Assembly (NCBI RefSeq): GCF_014650915.1
Contig: NZ_BMVW01000001.1
Location: 930,001 to 994,000 of the forward strand
Source of the DNA: Streptomyces poonensis
GTDB lineage: Bacteria; Actinomycetota; Actinomycetes; Streptomycetales; Streptomycetaceae
Reading direction: 5' to 3'
Length of the DNA: 64,000 nt
Made by a program: the position numbers and the translations under genes. Below are positions 1 to 10,784 of the stretch, piece after piece. The notes under the pieces were generated by a model. It was not told the DNA's origin. It saw only the letters and a list, made by a program, of their open reading frames with translations, and did no database searches. Position 1 is the first letter of the stretch. Each line of letters begins with the position of its first letter.

Positions 1-325
1 GTGCGCGCCGGGCCGCCAGGCGGTGCAGGAGCGGCCGTACGGCCTCGCCCACCACCAGCGCCAGCAGCAGGTACAGCGCGAACGCCAGCCACATGTATCC
101 CGGCCAGCCCAGCACTTGCTTGAGCCAGAACGGGGCGCCGGACCGGGAGGCCGCGAACGCCGCGACCATCAGCACCGGCCCGGCGATGAACACGGCCGTG
201 CCCAGACGGCGGGCGAGGCCCGGGCCGCGCGTCGTGTCACGCACCAGGCGGCGCCACGCGTACCAGTGCAGAAACGCGAAGACGGCCGCGACGACCACGG
301 CCACGAGTATGAAGACGATCACCAT
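1..325 (-). CDS. Membrane protein, probable N-terminal part of a metallophosphoesterase (cut by window edge)
   Basis: The frame reads leftward from an ATG at 325 and is still open at base 1, giving 108 residues. It shows three hydrophobic segments, at about residues 1-20, 44-62 and 80-103, with a basic WRRLVRD stretch after the first and GEAVRPLL after the last. That layout resembles the membrane anchor found in front of the calcineurin-like phosphoesterase domain of many Streptomyces YkuE-type proteins, but no catalytic residue is inside the window, so the function is inferred from the anchor alone. The next gene ends 16 bases upstream of this start on the same strand, so the two are probably cotranscribed. 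Confidence 0.55.
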   Translation of the reverse strand, partial: MVIVFILVAVVVAAVFAFLHWYAWRRLVRDTTRGPGLARRLGTAVFIAGPVLMVAAFAASRSGAPFWLKQVLGWPGYMWLAFALYLLLALVVGEAVRPLLHRLAARRA

Positions 326-341
326 TCGGCCTGGACCCCCG

Positions 342-584
342 CTATGTCGTCCGACGCAGTGCGCGCAGTCCGCGCAACCCGATGACCCCGATGACAGTCC
401 CCAATACAAAGGAGACGACGGCGAGGGTCAGATGCACCCAGAAGTACGCCGTCGGATCACCCGCGTCGTCGAACGCGAGACCGCTGCCGTCCCCCCATAG
501 ATTTCTGGCGAAAGTGATCCAAATGACCCAGCTCCACACCCCGAAGGCGAGCAGGAACCAGGAGAGGGGGCGGCTGAGCTTCAC
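342..584 (-). CDS. Small two-helix membrane protein, conserved hypothetical
   Basis: An 80-residue protein from a GTG start; a purine-rich AGAGAGG lies just upstream. Residues about 7-26 form a Trp-rich membrane helix (SWFLLAFGVWSWVIWITF) and residues about 47-72 form a second one ending in a basic RGLRALRR tail, so both ends probably sit in the cytoplasm. A longer frame continues upstream into the divergent carboxypeptidase gene, but that part has no coding character. I do not recognise a named family. It lies 16 bases before the metallophosphoesterase-like gene and faces away from the carboxypeptidase gene. Confidence 0.75.
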   Translation of the reverse strand: MKLSRPLSWFLLAFGVWSWVIWITFARNLWGDGSGLAFDDAGDPTAYFWVHLTLAVVSFVLGTVIGVIGLRGLRALRRTT

Positions 585-777
585 GGAACGGGACCTCTCT
601 TCATCACGCCGGGCGTCCGCGGCCGGTCGGGCCGACCTGGGGCCCGGGGAGCGTTCCCCGGCGCGGCACGGCACGGGATCAGTATCGCCCGCGGCGCACG
701 GGGTCCGGTGCCCGGGTGGGGAGGGCGGTAGTCCTTCCTGGTGGCGGCCCTGTACTTTCTCGGTCGTGCCCGCCTCC

Positions 778-2052
778 ATGATGACCGGCAGACGATCCTC
801 ACGGATCGCCTCCGCCGCACTGCTGTCCCTGTCGCTGACCGCCGCCCCGGTGCTGACCGCCGTCCCGGCCCTGGCCTCCGAGGGATCCTCACCCAGCACA
901 TCCACGTCCCCGTCCGCCACGCCCCCGGCGCGGATGTCGACGGTCGGCGGCGAGCGGCTCGGCAGGCCCGGTACCCAGGTGGAACTCGGCAGCGACGCCC
1001 CCGTGCTGCCCAAGGACATCACCGCCCGCTCCTGGATCGTCGCCGACGCCGAGTCCGGTGAGGTCCTCGCCGCGCACAACGCGCACTGGCGGCTGGCCCC
1101 GGCGAGCACCCTGAAGATGCTGTTCGCGGACACGCTGCTGCCGAAGTTCAACAGGGACGAGGAGCACAAGGTCGAGCCCTCCGACCTGGCGGGGATCGGC
1201 TCCGGCTCCAGCATGGTCGGCGTCAAGGAGGACGAGACCTACACGGTCCACGACCTGTGGCTCGGTGTCTTCCTTCGCTCCGGCAACGACGCGGTGCATG
1301 TGCTGGCCGCGATGAACGGCGGCATAGAACAGACCGTCAAGGACATGAACGAGCACGCCGAGGAGCTCCAGGCCCTCGACACCAACGTGGTCAGCCCGGA
1401 CGGGTACGACGCGAAGGGGCAGGTGTCGTCGGCGTACGACCTGACCCTCTTCGCCCGTTCCGGCCTGCAGAAGAAGGACTTCCGCGAGTACTGCTCGACC
1501 GTGCGGGCGCAGTTCCCGGGCGAGACCGAGAAGAAGAAGGGCAAGACCACCCGGAAGTCCTTCGAGATCCAGAACACCAACCGGCTGCTCACCGGCGACC
1601 TGGACGTCGACGCCTACCAGGGCATCGCAGGTGTGAAGAACGGCAACACCACCAACGCGGGGGCCACCTTCACCGGTGTCGCCGAGCGGAACGGCAAGGT
1701 GCTGCTCGTGACCGTCATGAACCCGGAGAAGGACGAGCACAACGAGGTCTACAAGGAGACCTCCCGTCTCCTCGACTGGGGCTTCAAGGCCGCGGACAAG
1801 GTGGAGCCGGTGGGCGAGCTGGTGCCGCCGAAGGGTGCCGTCATCGAGGCGAGCCCCGGGGCGAGCGCCGCGCCGTCGCCGTCGGTCTCCGGGGCGGACG
1901 GCCGGCCCGCGGCGGCCCTCGTGCACGGTGGGTCCAGCGGCATCGGCACCGCGCTGGCCATCGCCGCCGGGGTACTGGTACTGCTGGGAGGCGCGGTCTT
2001 CCTGGTACACCGCAGGTGGCCGCTGCCGGAGCTGATGCGACGGCGCCGGTGA
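778..2052 (+). CDS. dac: D-alanyl-D-alanine carboxypeptidase (low-molecular-weight PBP)
   Basis: This enzyme trims the terminal D-Ala from peptidoglycan stem peptides outside the membrane. The 424-residue product has a signal peptide ending near VPALA (residue 33), the penicillin-binding SxxK motif as STLK at 110-113, SGN at 168-170, and KNG at 287-289 in place of the usual KTG. A Ser/Pro/Ala-rich linker leads to a C-terminal helix (about 386-407) and a basic tail, so the domain is tethered at the membrane. No clear ribosome site precedes the paired ATGs at 778/781. A TACTTT at 752-757 could place a leaderless start at the GTG at 766. It is convergent with the YihY gene across a hairpin. Confidence 0.93.
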   Translation: MMTGRRSSRIASAALLSLSLTAAPVLTAVPALASEGSSPSTSTSPSATPPARMSTVGGERLGRPGTQVELGSDAPVLPKDITARSWIVADAESGEVLAAHNAHWRLAPASTLKMLFADTLLPKFNRDEEHKVEPSDLAGIGSGSSMVGVKEDETYTVHDLWLGVFLRSGNDAVHVLAAMNGGIEQTVKDMNEHAEELQALDTNVVSPDGYDAKGQVSSAYDLTLFARSGLQKKDFREYCSTVRAQFPGETEKKKGKTTRKSFEIQNTNRLLTGDLDVDAYQGIAGVKNGNTTNAGATFTGVAERNGKVLLVTVMNPEKDEHNEVYKETSRLLDWGFKAADKVEPVGELVPPKGAVIEASPGASAAPSPSVSGADGRPAAALVHGGSSGIGTALAIAAGVLVLLGGAVFLVHRRWPLPELMRRRR

Positions 2053-2064
2053 GACCTTGATCCA

Positions 2065-2100
2065 CGGGTTCCGGTGCCCCCGGTGGAGCACCGGAACCCG
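2065..2100. terminator. Bidirectional terminator hairpin
   Basis: A 13-bp perfect stem (2065-2077 with 2088-2100, core GGGTTCCGGTGC) encloses a 10-base loop. It begins 12 bases after the carboxypeptidase stop and ends 7 bases before the stop of the convergent YihY gene, so it can serve both. Confidence 0.8.
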
Positions 2101-2107
2101 GCCGGCC

Positions 2108-3295
2108 TCAGCGAGCGCGCTCGGTGTCGGCCGCGCCCGGCTCCCCGGGTCGTTCCAGCCGCTTCCCGGGTTCATCCGGTGCCGTCCTGGGACCTTCCTG
2201 TCGCGTCCCGGATCCTTCCGGTGCCGTCCCGTGCGTTTGCTTTTCCGGTGTCTTCCGGAGGGTTTCCGGTACCTCCCGGTGGGCTTCCGGTGACTTCCCC
2301 CGCGCTTCCGGTGCCCTGGATCGCTGCGGCTCCCTGGCCGGCTCGGGCCGCGGGCTCTTCCCCAGCAGCCCCGGCTCGTCCGGCTGCTCGGGCTTCTCCT
2401 GCCTTTCGCGCTGCTCCTGCCTTTCGCGCTGCTCCAGCCCTTCGGCCCACTTGCTTCCCGTCGCCGTCCAGGACGCGGCGTACAGCAGCAGCTTGCAGGT
2501 GAAGTTGATCCACAGGAGCAGGGCGATCGGGACGCCGAACGCGCCGTACATGCTCTTTGACGCGACGCCCTGGATATAGCCGCTGAGCAGCAGTTTCAGC
2601 AGCTCGAAGCCGATCGCGCCGACCAGCGCGGCCACGATCAGGCGGCGGCGCGGCGGCTGTACGCCCGGCAGCAGCGTGAGGACGTACAGCAGGAGCAGGA
2701 AGTCCGCGAGGACGGCGACCACGAACACGGCGGACCGCAGCAGCACACCGCCCCAGCCGCCCCGTTCGAGGCCCAGCTGGTCGCCGATCCAGCCGACCAT
2801 CATGGAGCCCACCACGGAGACGATGAAGGTACACAGGACCGCGCCGCCGAGGCCGAGGAGCACGCCCGCGTCCTTGGCCTTGGCCAGAACGGGGTTCTCC
2901 TCGGGGTCCGGCTTCTCCCACACGGCCCGCAGACAGCCGCGCATCTCGCCGACCCAGCTGATACCGGTGAACAGCAGCAGCGCGCCCGCGATGATCCCGA
3001 CCGTGCCGGCGTTGTCGACCAGTCCGCCGATGTCGAGCTGGTCGGAGATGCCGGGGATCTGGTCGGCGATCTTGTCCTCCAGCGTCTGCTGCTGTTTCTC
3101 GCTGACGGTCGCCGCGGCCACGGCGGCGGCGAGGGTCAGCAGCGGGAACAGCGCCAGGAAGCTGAGGAAGGTCATCGCGGCGGCCAGCCGCGTCCACTTC
3201 ACGCGCTCCAGCCGTTCGTACGACCGCCATGCGTGCGTGCGCATCAGGCGTTCCACCACCGGGCCGATCCCGGGCAGCTTCTTCAGCCAGTCCAT
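2108..3295 (-). CDS. YihY/BrkB family inner membrane protein
   Basis: The 395-residue product starts at an ATG behind GGAGGG. The YihY/virulence-factor BrkB domain covers about residues 25-285, with six predicted membrane helices near 42-63, 97-118, 145-168, 186-210, 218-240 and 252-275, and the family's LALFPLLTLAA stretch in the first. The family is conserved in bacteria but has no settled activity; the old annotation as ribonuclease BN was wrong. Residues 287-395 are a disordered tail rich in Glu, Pro, Arg and Gln with repeats of the KSPE/KTPEK type. The DNA there shows matching short repeats, so its length probably varies between strains. Confidence 0.88.
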   Translation of the reverse strand: MDWLKKLPGIGPVVERLMRTHAWRSYERLERVKWTRLAAAMTFLSFLALFPLLTLAAAVAAATVSEKQQQTLEDKIADQIPGISDQLDIGGLVDNAGTVGIIAGALLLFTGISWVGEMRGCLRAVWEKPDPEENPVLAKAKDAGVLLGLGGAVLCTFIVSVVGSMMVGWIGDQLGLERGGWGGVLLRSAVFVVAVLADFLLLLYVLTLLPGVQPPRRRLIVAALVGAIGFELLKLLLSGYIQGVASKSMYGAFGVPIALLLWINFTCKLLLYAASWTATGSKWAEGLEQRERQEQRERQEKPEQPDEPGLLGKSPRPEPAREPQRSRAPEARGKSPEAHREVPETLRKTPEKQTHGTAPEGSGTRQEGPRTAPDEPGKRLERPGEPGAADTERAR

Positions 3296-3518
3296 GATCC
3301 GGCTCCGCCCTCCCTCCGGTCTGGGAAAGACCGACGGCCGGGTACCCCTGAACGGCGGGACAGCACCGAGCGCCGCGCCGGTCCCGGAACGTCGTCCGTC
3401 TGTCACCACTCTTCTAGGAAGCGGCCGGGACACCACGGCAATTCAGGACGACATGGCGCGGCGGTCACTCGGTCACCGCTGCCGGCCGGGCGGGACCGCC
3501 ACGGCCTCGGCTCTGCCT

Positions 3519-4103
3519 TCAGCGCCTGGGCAGGGTGGTGTCCCGGTCGGCCGGGGCACCGGCCTGCGGCGGCACGACCGCTTTCCCGAACAGGAATTTC
3601 CGCAGCTTGCGCCACACGCCGTCCGGGCCCTGCTCGTAGAGCGCGAAGCCGGTGCAGGGCCACTCCGCCTCATACCCGGAGAGCTCCTCGTACGCGCGGT
3701 CCATCGCCTCGTCGGAGATGCCGTGCGCCACCGTGACGTGCGGGTGGTACGGGAAGGCCAGCTCGCGTGCGACCGGGCCGGAGGCGTCCCGGACCTGCTT
3801 CTGGAGCCAGGTGCAGGCCTCGGCCCCCTCGACGACCTGGACGTAGACGACGGGCGACAGCGGGCGGAAGGTGCCCGTGCCGGAGAGCCGCATCGGGAAG
3901 GGCCGCCCGGCGGCCGCGACCTCGGCGAGGTGCGCCTCGATCGCGGGCAGCTCCGACGCGTCGACCTCCGTCGGCGGCAGCAGGGTGACGTGCGTGGGGA
4001 TGCCGGAAGCCGCGGGGTCGCCGAAGCCCGCGCGCCGCTCCTGGAGCAGGCTGCCGTGGGGCTCCGGGACCGCGATCGACACGCCGATCGTTACGGTCCC
4101 CAC
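3519..4103 (-). CDS. 2'-5' RNA ligase / 2H phosphoesterase superfamily protein
   Basis: The 194-residue product starts at GTG behind AGGAG. Two H-x-T motifs spaced as in the 2H phosphoesterase fold are visible: H38-V-T40 in THVTLLPP and H122-V-T124 in HPHVTVAH. Family members open 2',3'-cyclic phosphates or act on 2'-5' linkages; the native substrate here cannot be told from sequence. The C-terminal 25 residues are basic and look disordered. It lies upstream of the YihY gene and downstream of trpS on the same strand, with gaps of about 220 bases on both sides, so it is probably its own transcription unit. Confidence 0.85.
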   Translation of the reverse strand: MGTVTIGVSIAVPEPHGSLLQERRAGFGDPAASGIPTHVTLLPPTEVDASELPAIEAHLAEVAAAGRPFPMRLSGTGTFRPLSPVVYVQVVEGAEACTWLQKQVRDASGPVARELAFPYHPHVTVAHGISDEAMDRAYEELSGYEAEWPCTGFALYEQGPDGVWRKLRKFLFGKAVVPPQAGAPADRDTTLPRR

Positions 4104-4118
4104 GTCGTCTCCTGTCGT

Positions 4119-4167
4119 CGTTGTCGTCCGTCGTTGCCGTCTGTCGTTGCCGTCTGTCGTTGTCGTT
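4119..4167. repeat. Short direct repeats of a GTCGTTGCCGTCT type
   Basis: Three to four imperfect copies of a roughly 13-base unit (GTCGTTGCCGTCT) lie just upstream of the 2H phosphoesterase start. No coding role is seen. Confidence 0.6.
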
Positions 4168-4210
4168 CTTCTGCCGCGGTCCGCCGGGGGCCGCCCTCCG
4201 CCGAGGGCCG

Positions 4211-4254
4211 CCGTCCGCCGCCGGGCCGGTGCGGAGCGGTGCGGCGGCGGACGG
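4211..4254 (-). terminator. Probable trpS terminator
   Basis: A 12-bp perfect stem (4211-4222 with 4243-4254) with a 20-base loop lies about 70 bases past the trpS stop. The arms are CCGTCCGCCGCC and its complement. There is no U tract, as is common in Streptomyces. Confidence 0.55.
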
Positions 4255-4322
4255 GGGCGGTGACGGTCCGGCTGTCGACTGTACGGCGATGTGGCCCCGT
4301 GCCGGGAGGGTTGCCGGCCGGG

Positions 4323-7125
<2,803 letters not shown>

Positions 7126-7162
7126 GGGGACCTCCGGACGTGGCGTTCAGCGTTCACGGTAC

Positions 7163-7270
7163 GTACGGCCCAGGCGCACGGCACTCGTGCCGGGCGGGAC
7201 CGCGAGGTCCGCCCGGGGGCCGCTTCCCGATGGTCGGTCCCATCCCAGCGCGCCAGTCACGGCCCGCGAT
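7163..7270 (-). promoter_or_regulatory. ZTP (pfl) riboswitch upstream of glyA
   Basis: Read on the minus strand, the leader opens with GGGCCGTGACTGGCG (7265-7251), continues through GGGATGGGACC and GGGAAGCGG, and closes with GTGCGCCTGGGC (7179-7168). These match the conserved blocks of the pfl motif: the CCGUGACUGGCG 5' part and the CCGYCUGGGC 3' pseudoknot part. pfl RNAs bind ZTP/ZMP and raise expression of glyA, folD and purH-type genes when 10-formyl-THF is short. About 40 bases separate the aptamer from the start codon; the switch mechanism cannot be read off. Confidence 0.82.
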
Positions 7271-7271
7271 C

Positions 7272-7277
7272 AGCCTA
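7272..7277 (-). promoter_or_regulatory. Possible glyA -10 box
   Basis: TAGGCT on the minus strand lies just before the riboswitch 5' end and would start transcription about 7 bases later, at the aptamer. No matching -35 is seen. Confidence 0.45.
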
Positions 7278-7345
7278 CCGGGCGCCCCGCGGCACCGGGG
7301 CGCTCCGTCCACCATGCGGGCGGGCCCGGAGGCACGCCCGGTGCG

Positions 7346-8572
7346 TCAGAGGATCACGTGCGGCAGGAACCGCGCGTACGAGTCCGTGACCAGCCCCGCC
7401 GACTCACGGATGCCGAGGCCCGCCGCCTCGTTCTCCACCACCCAGGCGCCGAGCACGACCCGGTTGCCGTCGAAGGACGGCAGGGGCGCCAGCTCCTGGT
7501 AGCAGCACGGCTCGTCCCGTACGACGGAAGCGATGGCGGCATCGGCACCGGCACCGACACCGGCGCCGGCGCCGGAACCGGCCTCGTGCACGGTCACGCC
7601 CGCGCCCTCCCGCCCGAGCAGCGGCTTGGCCACGTACCCCGGGCCGGAGGCCAGCTCGCGCGGCCCGTCGAGGTAGGCGGGCAGCAGATTGGGGTGGCCC
7701 GGGAAGAGCTCCCAGAGCACGGCCAGCAGGGCCTTGTTGCTGAGCAGCATCTTCCAGGCGGGTTCGATCCACATCGTGGTGCCCGTGCCGCCGCCGTTGT
7801 CGAGGGTGGCGAGGACGTGCGGGGCGAAGCGGTCGGTGGTGAGCCACTCCCAGGGGTACAGCTTGAAGATGCTGCGGATGAAGCGCAGCTTCATGTCGAC
7901 GAAGCGGCGCGACAGGCGGTCCCAGCCGATGTCCTCCATGGAGATCCACTCGGTGTCGAGGCCGGCCTGCTCGGCGGTCTCCTTCAGGTAGGCGACCGTC
8001 ATCAGGTCCTCGCCGAGCTCGTCGCCCGCGGTGTGGGCGAAGTAGAGCGGGCTGCCCGGCGGGAGCAGGCGGGCCTGCTTCCGCCAGGCGTCGACGAGGC
8101 GCTCGTGGAGGGAGTTCCACTGGTCGGCGCCCGGGAAGCGCTCCTCCATCCAGAACCACTGCGGGCTCGCCGCCTCGACCAGCGAGGTCGGCGTGTCCGC
8201 GTTGTACTCCAGCATTTTGGCGGGGCCCGTGCCGTCGTACCGCAGGTCGAAGCGGCCGTAGACGGAGGGGAGTTCGGCGCGGCGGCGCCAGGCCTCGGCG
8301 ACCAGTTCCGCCACGCGCGGGTCGGTGATGCCGAGGTCGGCGAACCGGTTCTGCTCGACGATGTGCGCGGCCGCTGCCAGGCACATCCCGTGCAGTTCCT
8401 CGACGACCTCCTCCAGTGCCTCCACCTCGGGCAGCGAGAAGACGTAGTACGCGCTCTCGTCCCAGTACGGGCGCAGCGAGTCGTCCGGGTAGCGGGTCAG
8501 GGGGTAGATGAGCCCCTGTTCCTCGACAATCTGCTGCCAGCCGGGGCGGGGTTCCAGGGTGCGGCGTTCCAC
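7346..8572 (-). CDS. Glutathionylspermidine synthase-like ATP-grasp protein (YgiC/YjfC type)
   Basis: The 408-residue product starts at GTG and covers a whole glutathionylspermidine-synthase C-terminal type domain. Markers are KMLEYNADTPTSLVEA near residue 120, YFAHTAGDELGEDL near 175, and the ATP-binding YVAKPLLGREGAGV near 315. The amidase half of true Gsp synthase/amidase is absent, as in E. coli YgiC and YjfC, which form C-N bonds with an unknown substrate. Actinomycetes lack glutathione, so the name should not be taken literally. A Gly/Ala low-complexity stretch follows the ATP loop. It lies about 110 bases downstream of the lipoprotein gene, a pairing like ygiB-ygiC. Confidence 0.87.
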   Translation of the reverse strand: MERRTLEPRPGWQQIVEEQGLIYPLTRYPDDSLRPYWDESAYYVFSLPEVEALEEVVEELHGMCLAAAAHIVEQNRFADLGITDPRVAELVAEAWRRRAELPSVYGRFDLRYDGTGPAKMLEYNADTPTSLVEAASPQWFWMEERFPGADQWNSLHERLVDAWRKQARLLPPGSPLYFAHTAGDELGEDLMTVAYLKETAEQAGLDTEWISMEDIGWDRLSRRFVDMKLRFIRSIFKLYPWEWLTTDRFAPHVLATLDNGGGTGTTMWIEPAWKMLLSNKALLAVLWELFPGHPNLLPAYLDGPRELASGPGYVAKPLLGREGAGVTVHEAGSGAGAGVGAGADAAIASVVRDEPCCYQELAPLPSFDGNRVVLGAWVVENEAAGLGIRESAGLVTDSYARFLPHVIL

Positions 8573-8681
8573 GGTCGGACGTGCCTTTCGTCTTGCCTCG
8601 TACGCCTCGTATGTCTCCTACCGCGTACGCCTCGTGGGTCTTGTGCGCCTCGTACGGCGCGGCCCGTGCGTCTCGTACGGC
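8573..8681. repeat. Degenerate CCTCGTACG repeats between two genes
   Basis: The spacer is made almost entirely of imperfect copies of a 9-12 base unit containing CTCGTACG. They form the 3' flank of the lipoprotein gene and the leader of the ATP-grasp gene. Confidence 0.6.
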
Positions 8682-9077
8682 TCAGCCGCCGCCCGAGCCT
8701 CCCGAGCAGCCGAAGCCGTCGCGGTCGACGGCCTCGCTGCGGCTGAAGGTGCCGTAGTCGGCCCAGCCGCCGGTGACGTCGGCGTCGTAGTACCAGGCGG
8801 CGTCGATCGTGCCGTCGTCGAGCTCGCTGTAGACGACGGTGCCGTCCTTCTTCTTTTTCTTGCCGTTCTTGTTCTTCTTGACGGAGGACGAAGAGCCGGA
8901 ACCCGAGGAGCAGTTGCTGTCGGAGATGACCTCGTAGCCGTTGGCGATGTCGTAGCTGTAGCGGTCCACGCAGCGGCGGTCCGGTTCGGAGCTGCAGGAG
9001 GTGAGGGCCGCCGCGACGACGCCCATTCCGCCGAGTATCACCGTGCTGGACCGCAGCCGCCTGCGCTGTTCTGCCAT
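8682..9077 (-). CDS. Small lipoprotein beside the ATP-grasp gene
   Basis: The 131-residue product has a basic N-terminus, a hydrophobic stretch and a lipobox LTSC with the lipidated Cys at 28. The mature part has Cys pairs, a Ser/Lys-rich patch (SSSSVKKNKNGKKKKK) and a Trp/Tyr-rich end (AAWYYDADVTGGWADYG) finishing in RDGFGCSGGSGGG. No family is certain. In E. coli the lipoprotein YgiB (DUF1190) sits beside YgiC and also ends in a Gly-rich part with a GGFG motif, so an equivalent role is plausible by context. It is upstream of the ATP-grasp gene on the same strand. Confidence 0.75.
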   Translation of the reverse strand: MAEQRRRLRSSTVILGGMGVVAAALTSCSSEPDRRCVDRYSYDIANGYEVISDSNCSSGSGSSSSVKKNKNGKKKKKDGTVVYSELDDGTIDAAWYYDADVTGGWADYGTFSRSEAVDRDGFGCSGGSGGG

Positions 9078-9264
9078 GTGCTCTCCCCCGCTGTGCGTAT
9101 GGGCCGTACGGGTGTGTGCGGTGCCCGTCCGGCGAACGATCGGCGCTCACCTTAGTGACCGTGGCCGGATCTCGCTCCGCCGCCCCCCTGCATGCACACG
9201 CCATTGTTACCTGTGCCGGTTCCCGTGTCCCCCGTGGCCGGACGTGCGCGCTGAACGCCAGACC

Positions 9265-10737
9265 CTAGGGCAACGCCCGGCAGAGCGCCTCCAGCGTGCC
9301 CGCCCACGCGTGGTCCGGCGGGGTCCCGTACCCCACGACCAGGGCGTCCCCGGGGCCGGCCGCGGCGGACGGGTGGCGGTAGCGGGACAGGCCGTGCACC
9401 GCGAGACCCTGCCAGGCCGCCGCGCGGACCACCGACTCCTCGGTGCCGGGCGGGAGATGGAGCACGGCGTGCAGGCCGGCCGCGATGCCGCCGACCCGTA
9501 CCTCCGGTGCCCGGGCCGCGAGGGCGGCGACGAGGGCGTCGCGGCGTCGCCGGTAGCGCAGCCGGGCGGCGCGGACATGGCGGTCGTAGGCACCGCAGGC
9601 GATGAACTCGGCGAGGGTCAGCTGCTCCAGGACGCCCGTCGACCGGCCGCCGAGCCGCGCGGCCTCCGGGACCAGGTGCGGCGGCAGGACCATCCAGCCC
9701 AGGCGCAGCCCGGGTGCCAGGGACTTGCTGGCCGTGCCCAGGTACACCACGTGGTCCGGGTCGAGGCCCTGGAGCGCGCCCACGGGCTGGCGGTCGTAGC
9801 GGAACTCGCCGTCGTAGTCGTCCTCCAGGATCAGCCCGCCGGTGCGGCGTGCCCAGTCGACGGCGGCGGCACGGCGCTCGGGGGGCAGGGCGCCGCCGAT
9901 CGGGAACTGGTGTGAGGGGTTGAGCAGGACGGCTGGTACTGGCGGTACTGGCGGTACTGGCGGTACTGGCGGTGTGCTGTCCCCGTCCTTCAGGTCCTGG
10001 AGGCCCTCCGGGACCTCCAGATCCTCCAGGCTCCCCAGGTCTTCCGTGCGGGGGCCGAGCCCGTCGGAGGGCAGTGGCACGGTGCGCAGGCCGGTGCGGG
10101 CGAGGAGGTCCCAGTGCACGTCCAGGCCGTACGGCTCCACGGCCAGCGTGCGGTGGCCCCGCGCGTGCAGCAGTTCGCCGAGCAGCTTCAGTCCGTGGGC
10201 GAAGCCCGAGCAGACGACGATGTGCTCGGGGTCGGCGCGCACGCCGCGGGCCCGGGCGAGATACCCCGCGAGCGCGGTGCGCAGTTCGGTACGGCCGCGC
10301 GGATCGCCGTAGCCGAGGGCGTCGTGCGGGGCGGCGGTGAGGGCGTGGCGGGCGGCTCTGAGCCATTCGGTGCGCGGGAAGGAGCTCAGGTCGGGGGTGC
10401 CCGGGATCAGGTCGTACGGGAGCCTGCCGGGTGCGCGGTGCGGGGTGGCCGGCCTGGTGGGCGGCCGGGGCACCGCACGGTCGGCGACCTGGGTGCCGGA
10501 GCCCTGGCGGGCGGTGAGCCAGCCCTCGGCGACCAGGTCGGCGTAGGCGTCGGCGACGGTGTTGCGGGCGATGCCCAGGTCGGCGGCGAGCGAGCGGGAG
10601 GACGGCAGGCGGGTGCCGGGGGCCAGGCGGCCGGTGCGGACCGCCTCGCGCAGGGCGTCGGTCAGTCCCCGGCGCAGGCCCGGACCGGACGGTTCCAGGT
10701 GCAGGTCGATGCCCAAAGTGGCCCGGGGTTTCGGCAT
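9265..10737 (-). CDS. MocR-family regulator (GntR HTH fused to aminotransferase-like domain)
   Basis: The 490-residue product has a winged GntR-type helix-turn-helix at about 18-88 (LPSSRSLAADLGIARNTV) and a fold type I PLP domain at about 110-490. The cofactor lysine is K338 in TASKSLAPGLRLGW, and the DDYDGEFRYD motif (about 306-315) is intact. This is the PdxR/GabR/TauR architecture, in which PLP or its adducts control binding. An insert at 232-268 carries PVPP repeats encoded by 9-base DNA repeats. The gene is divergent from the AhpD-like operon with only 47 bases between starts, so that operon is the likely target. Confidence 0.9.
   Translation of the reverse strand: MPKPRATLGIDLHLEPSGPGLRRGLTDALREAVRTGRLAPGTRLPSSRSLAADLGIARNTVADAYADLVAEGWLTARQGSGTQVADRAVPRPPTRPATPHRAPGRLPYDLIPGTPDLSSFPRTEWLRAARHALTAAPHDALGYGDPRGRTELRTALAGYLARARGVRADPEHIVVCSGFAHGLKLLGELLHARGHRTLAVEPYGLDVHWDLLARTGLRTVPLPSDGLGPRTEDLGSLEDLEVPEGLQDLKDGDSTPPVPPVPPVPPVPAVLLNPSHQFPIGGALPPERRAAAVDWARRTGGLILEDDYDGEFRYDRQPVGALQGLDPDHVVYLGTASKSLAPGLRLGWMVLPPHLVPEAARLGGRSTGVLEQLTLAEFIACGAYDRHVRAARLRYRRRRDALVAALAARAPEVRVGGIAAGLHAVLHLPPGTEESVVRAAAWQGLAVHGLSRYRHPSAAAGPGDALVVGYGTPPDHAWAGTLEALCRALP
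9937..9973. repeat. 9-base tandem repeat inside the MocR gene
   Basis: About four copies of TACTGGCGG encode the PVP-PVP stretch of the regulator. A 9-base period keeps the frame, so copy changes would only alter linker length. Confidence 0.8.
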
Positions 10738-10751
10738 GGAAGTGGACCATA

Positions 10752-10777
10752 CTCCTGGGCTGCTCGGCTCCTAGGGT
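10752..10777. promoter_or_regulatory. Candidate MocR operator and -10 of the AhpD-like operon
   Basis: The 47-base divergent spacer holds a direct repeat, CTCCTGGG at 10752-10759 and CTCCTAGG at 10768-10775, with a 16-bp pitch. TAGGGT at 10772-10777 lies at -10 spacing from the ATG at 10785, so the first gene is probably leaderless and the second repeat overlaps its -10. MocR proteins commonly bind paired direct repeats. Confidence 0.5.
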
Positions 10778-10784
10778 CGAGGGC

